From: Rhodococcus sp. W8901
Lineage (GTDB): Bacteria > Actinomycetota > Actinomycetes > Mycobacteriales > Mycobacteriaceae
Reading direction: 5' to 3'
Assembly (NCBI RefSeq): GCF_013348805.1
Contig: NZ_CP054690.1
Location: forward strand, 3,720,001 to 3,784,000
DNA length: 64,000 nucleotides
Shown here piece by piece: positions 62,330 to 64,000 of this stretch. Numbering within the stretch: the first letter of the stretch is position 1; each line of letters opens with the position of its first letter. The notes under the pieces were generated by a model. The model saw only the letters and a program-made list of their open reading frames with translations. It searched no databases and had not been told where the DNA came from. The position numbers and the translations under genes are program-made.

Positions 62330-63160
62330 GTGACCCAGATCGTCGCACCCCCGCACCCGTTCGACGCGGCCGTCGAACTCAGCGCGTTCGACGCAGGCCG
62401 GTCACACGGTCACACCGACCCGGCCTACGCGAACATGGTGGGCCCGTTCGGCGGCATCACCGCTGCAACCCTGCTCCGCGCGGCGCAGCAGCACCCCGAG
62501 CGTCTGGGCGAGCCACTCTCCCTCACGGTGAACTTCGCCGGCCCGATCGCCGACGGCCCGTTCGAGGTCACCGCCCGCCCCACCCGCACCAACCGCTCCA
62601 CCCAGCACTGGAACATCGAGCTGACCCAGGACGGCGTCGTCACCACCACCGCCACCGCGGTGTTCGGCATCCGCCGCGAGACATGGACCTCCACGGACAT
62701 CACGCCACCCGCCGTTCCAGCGGCCGATGCCGTTGCGGTCCAGGGGTTCCCCGACTTCATCGCGTGGGCCCGCAACTACGAGATGCGGTTTGTCGAGGGC
62801 GCGATCCCCGACGTCGCGGACGACACCGCCGGCGAGCAGCCCGACTCGACGACGACGCTGTGGGTACGTGACAACCCGCCCCGCGCACTGGACTTCCCCG
62901 CCCTGGCATCGCTGTGCGACGTCTTCTACCCGCGCGTGTTCCTGCGTTTGGGCCGCATGCTCCCGGCAGGCACGGTGTCGCTGACCGTGTACTTCCACGC
63001 CGATGCGGCGATGCTCGCCGCGCAGGCCGACGAGGCCGTCCTCGGCACCGCCCGCGCCCAGAACTTCGGCAACGGCTACTTCGACCAGTCCGGCGAGATC
63101 TGGGGACGCGACGGCGTCCTGCTCGCCACCACCCACCAGTTGGTCTACTTCAAGTCCTGA
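62330..63160 (+). CDS. TesB-like acyl-CoA thioesterase family protein
   Basis: 276 aa from GTG 62330 (AGGAG upstream). Double hotdog thioesterase: N-terminal 'VGPFGGITAATLLRAAQQHPERLGEPLSLTVNFAGPI' and C-terminal 'GTVSLTVYFHADAAMLAAQADEAVLGTARAQNFGNGYFDQSGEIWGRDGVLLATTHQLVYF', where GYFDQSGEIW is the typical active-site stretch of this family. Hydrolyses medium or long acyl-CoAs. Controlled by the divergent TetR. Followed by a palindromic repeat. Confidence 0.87.
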   Translation: MTQIVAPPHPFDAAVELSAFDAGRSHGHTDPAYANMVGPFGGITAATLLRAAQQHPERLGEPLSLTVNFAGPIADGPFEVTARPTRTNRSTQHWNIELTQDGVVTTTATAVFGIRRETWTSTDITPPAVPAADAVAVQGFPDFIAWARNYEMRFVEGAIPDVADDTAGEQPDSTTTLWVRDNPPRALDFPALASLCDVFYPRVFLRLGRMLPAGTVSLTVYFHADAAMLAAQADEAVLGTARAQNFGNGYFDQSGEIWGRDGVLLATTHQLVYFKS

Positions 63161-63175
63161 CAACCCGTCCTTCTG

Positions 63176-63224
63176 GCCGAATGTCACACGCGTTCAGTCG
63201 GACTGAACCGATGTGACATTCGGC
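63176..63224. repeat. intergenic palindromic repeat, family 2 copy B (likely bidirectional terminator)
   Basis: 24-nt arms around one base, 21 of 24 paired, mismatches confined to the three bases between TGTCACA and GTTCAGT. Same core as the copy at 21753-21805. It overlaps the 3' end of the MFS gene and supplies its last codons and stop. Confidence 0.75.
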
Positions 63225-64000
63225 CCGGTGCGCGGCCCGGGGTCCCGCTCGGGCGGGCGGACCATCAACAGCGCCGCCAGGCCGATACCGAGGACCACGA
63301 GCAGACCGACGATGCCGGCCCGATCGGCGCCGAACCACCACGCGAAGAAGCCGAACAGCGTCGGCGCGAGGAACGAGACCGCGCGGCCGGTGGTTGCGTA
63401 CAGCCCGAACAGCTGCCCCTCGCGTCCGGGCGGGGTGATCCTCGCGAGGAACGTACGCGACGACGACTGCGCCGGTCCGACGAACAGGCACAGCAGCAGG
63501 CCGAAGATCCAGAACATCAACGTGCCTGAGACGGCGAGCAACACGGTGCCGACCACCAGCATCGCGATCAGCGAACCGGCGATCACCACCTTGGGGCCGA
63601 TCCGGTCGTCGAACCGTCCGGCCACGATGGCGCCGAGGGCGGCGACGACGTTGGCGGCGACACCGAAGAGCAGCACACTGTCCGACGCCATTCCGTACAC
63701 GTTGACGGCCAGCACCGCGCCGAAGGTGAAGACGCCGGCCAGGCCGTCGCGGAACAGCGCGCTCGCCACGAGGAACCAGACGGTGCGCCGGTCGGCGGCC
63801 CACAGTTCCTTCAGATCGCGCCACAGCACCCGGTACGACTCGACGAAGCCCGCCTTCGCGGCACCGGGGTCGGCCGCGGTGCGCGGCACCTCGGGGACCG
63901 CGAGCAGCACCGGGATCGCGAACACGAGGAACCACACCGCCGCAAGCAGTGCGACGAGCCGGATGTTGAGGCCGCCGTCGGTGCTCAGCCCCAGGAGACC
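63194..64000 (-). CDS. MFS transporter, UMF1/Atg22-like (5' part beyond window)
   Basis: The 3' 268 codons of a major facilitator; the reading frame is open through the window end, so the N-terminus lies outside. About seven transmembrane helices are visible (for example 'LVASALFRDGLAGVFTFGAVLAVNVYG', 'VLLFGVAANVVAALGAIVAGRFDDRIGPKVVIAGSLIAMLVVG', 'FLAPTLFGFFAWWFGADRAGIVGLLVVLGIGLAALLMV'). The 'RFDDRIGPK' loop and 'GLYATTGRAVSFLAPTLFG' match the UMF1/Atg22 group. Substrate unknown. The last eight codons lie in a palindromic repeat. Confidence 0.85.
   Translation of the reverse strand, partial: GLLGLSTDGGLNIRLVALLAAVWFLVFAIPVLLAVPEVPRTAADPGAAKAGFVESYRVLWRDLKELWAADRRTVWFLVASALFRDGLAGVFTFGAVLAVNVYGMASDSVLLFGVAANVVAALGAIVAGRFDDRIGPKVVIAGSLIAMLVVGTVLLAVSGTLMFWIFGLLLCLFVGPAQSSSRTFLARITPPGREGQLFGLYATTGRAVSFLAPTLFGFFAWWFGADRAGIVGLLVVLGIGLAALLMVRPPERDPGPRTGPNVTSVQSD

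Overview
The window is high-GC, gene-dense DNA from a mycolate-type actinobacterium. A Rhodococcus/Prescottella-like Nocardiaceae is the best guess. This rests on gene order recalled from Mycobacterium tuberculosis (Mtb), not on a search. Long stretches follow the Mtb orders clpX-clpP2-clpP1-tig ... rpiB-Rv2466c-pepN-Rv2468c-Rv2469c-glbO-aglA ... Rv2474c-Rv2475c-gdh-ettA-ssb, and the whole block Rv0368c-Rv0377. Mycothiol- and mycolate-type genes (an Rv2466c-like nitroreductase, a DesA3-like desaturase with its reductase, a DUF4185 protein) fit the same group. No phage, insertion sequence, plasmid origin or CRISPR array was seen.

Layout. 1-6.4 kb: a siderophore-iron binding lipoprotein behind an IdeR-type iron box, divergent from a YdeP/FdhF-like molybdenum oxidoreductase and its sulfurtransferase fdhD; then a secreted lipase divergent from a TetR regulator. 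6.5-11.4 kb: the proteostasis block clpX, clpP2, clpP1, tig, with a probable ClgR site before clpP1, and tRNA-Pro and tRNA-Gly. 11.6-25.5 kb: a nitronate monooxygenase-like enzyme, dinB with an SOS box on its start codon, a Gly/Asp-rich membrane protein, nei2, rpiB, a 5'-truncated racemase, the Rv2466c-like thiol oxidoreductase, a flavoprotein reductase, pepN, DUF5130, an HNH nuclease, glbO and an alpha-glucosidase. 25.7-30.1 kb: a small steroid-type catabolic cluster (KstD-like dehydrogenase, steroid-type SDR, P450, TetR) in which the first two genes each carry a one-base frameshift. 30.1-40.3 kb: a leftward block with two thioesterases, the giant NAD-glutamate dehydrogenase, ettA, a second secreted lipase and an ssb paralogue.

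40.5-52.9 kb is the most notable system: a complete form I aerobic CO dehydrogenase locus. It holds the structural genes coxM-coxS-coxL (CoxL has the copper-site loop AYACSFR) and maturation genes: two XdhC-like proteins (one fused to a YHS metal-binding domain), a MobA-like nucleotidyltransferase, the MoxR ATPase CoxD, CoxG and the VWA protein CoxE. A divergent LysR regulator sits at one end. A CopD/CtaG-type copper and oxidase-assembly membrane protein follows at the other. The parts imply that CO is oxidised at a Mo-Cu centre and that electrons pass to a respiratory chain whose copper oxidase may be served by the last gene.

53-64 kb: tRNA-Arg, a secreted lipase, a DUF4185 (GH183-type arabinanase-like) secreted protein, NADP-glutamate dehydrogenase gdhA, a DesA3-type desaturase/reductase pair with a palindromic TetR operator, an epoxide-hydrolase-like enzyme, a TetR/thioesterase pair around a near-perfect 36-bp operator, and the 3' part of an MFS transporter cut by the window end. 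Two families of intergenic palindromic repeats (two copies each) and many strong hairpin terminators punctuate the window.
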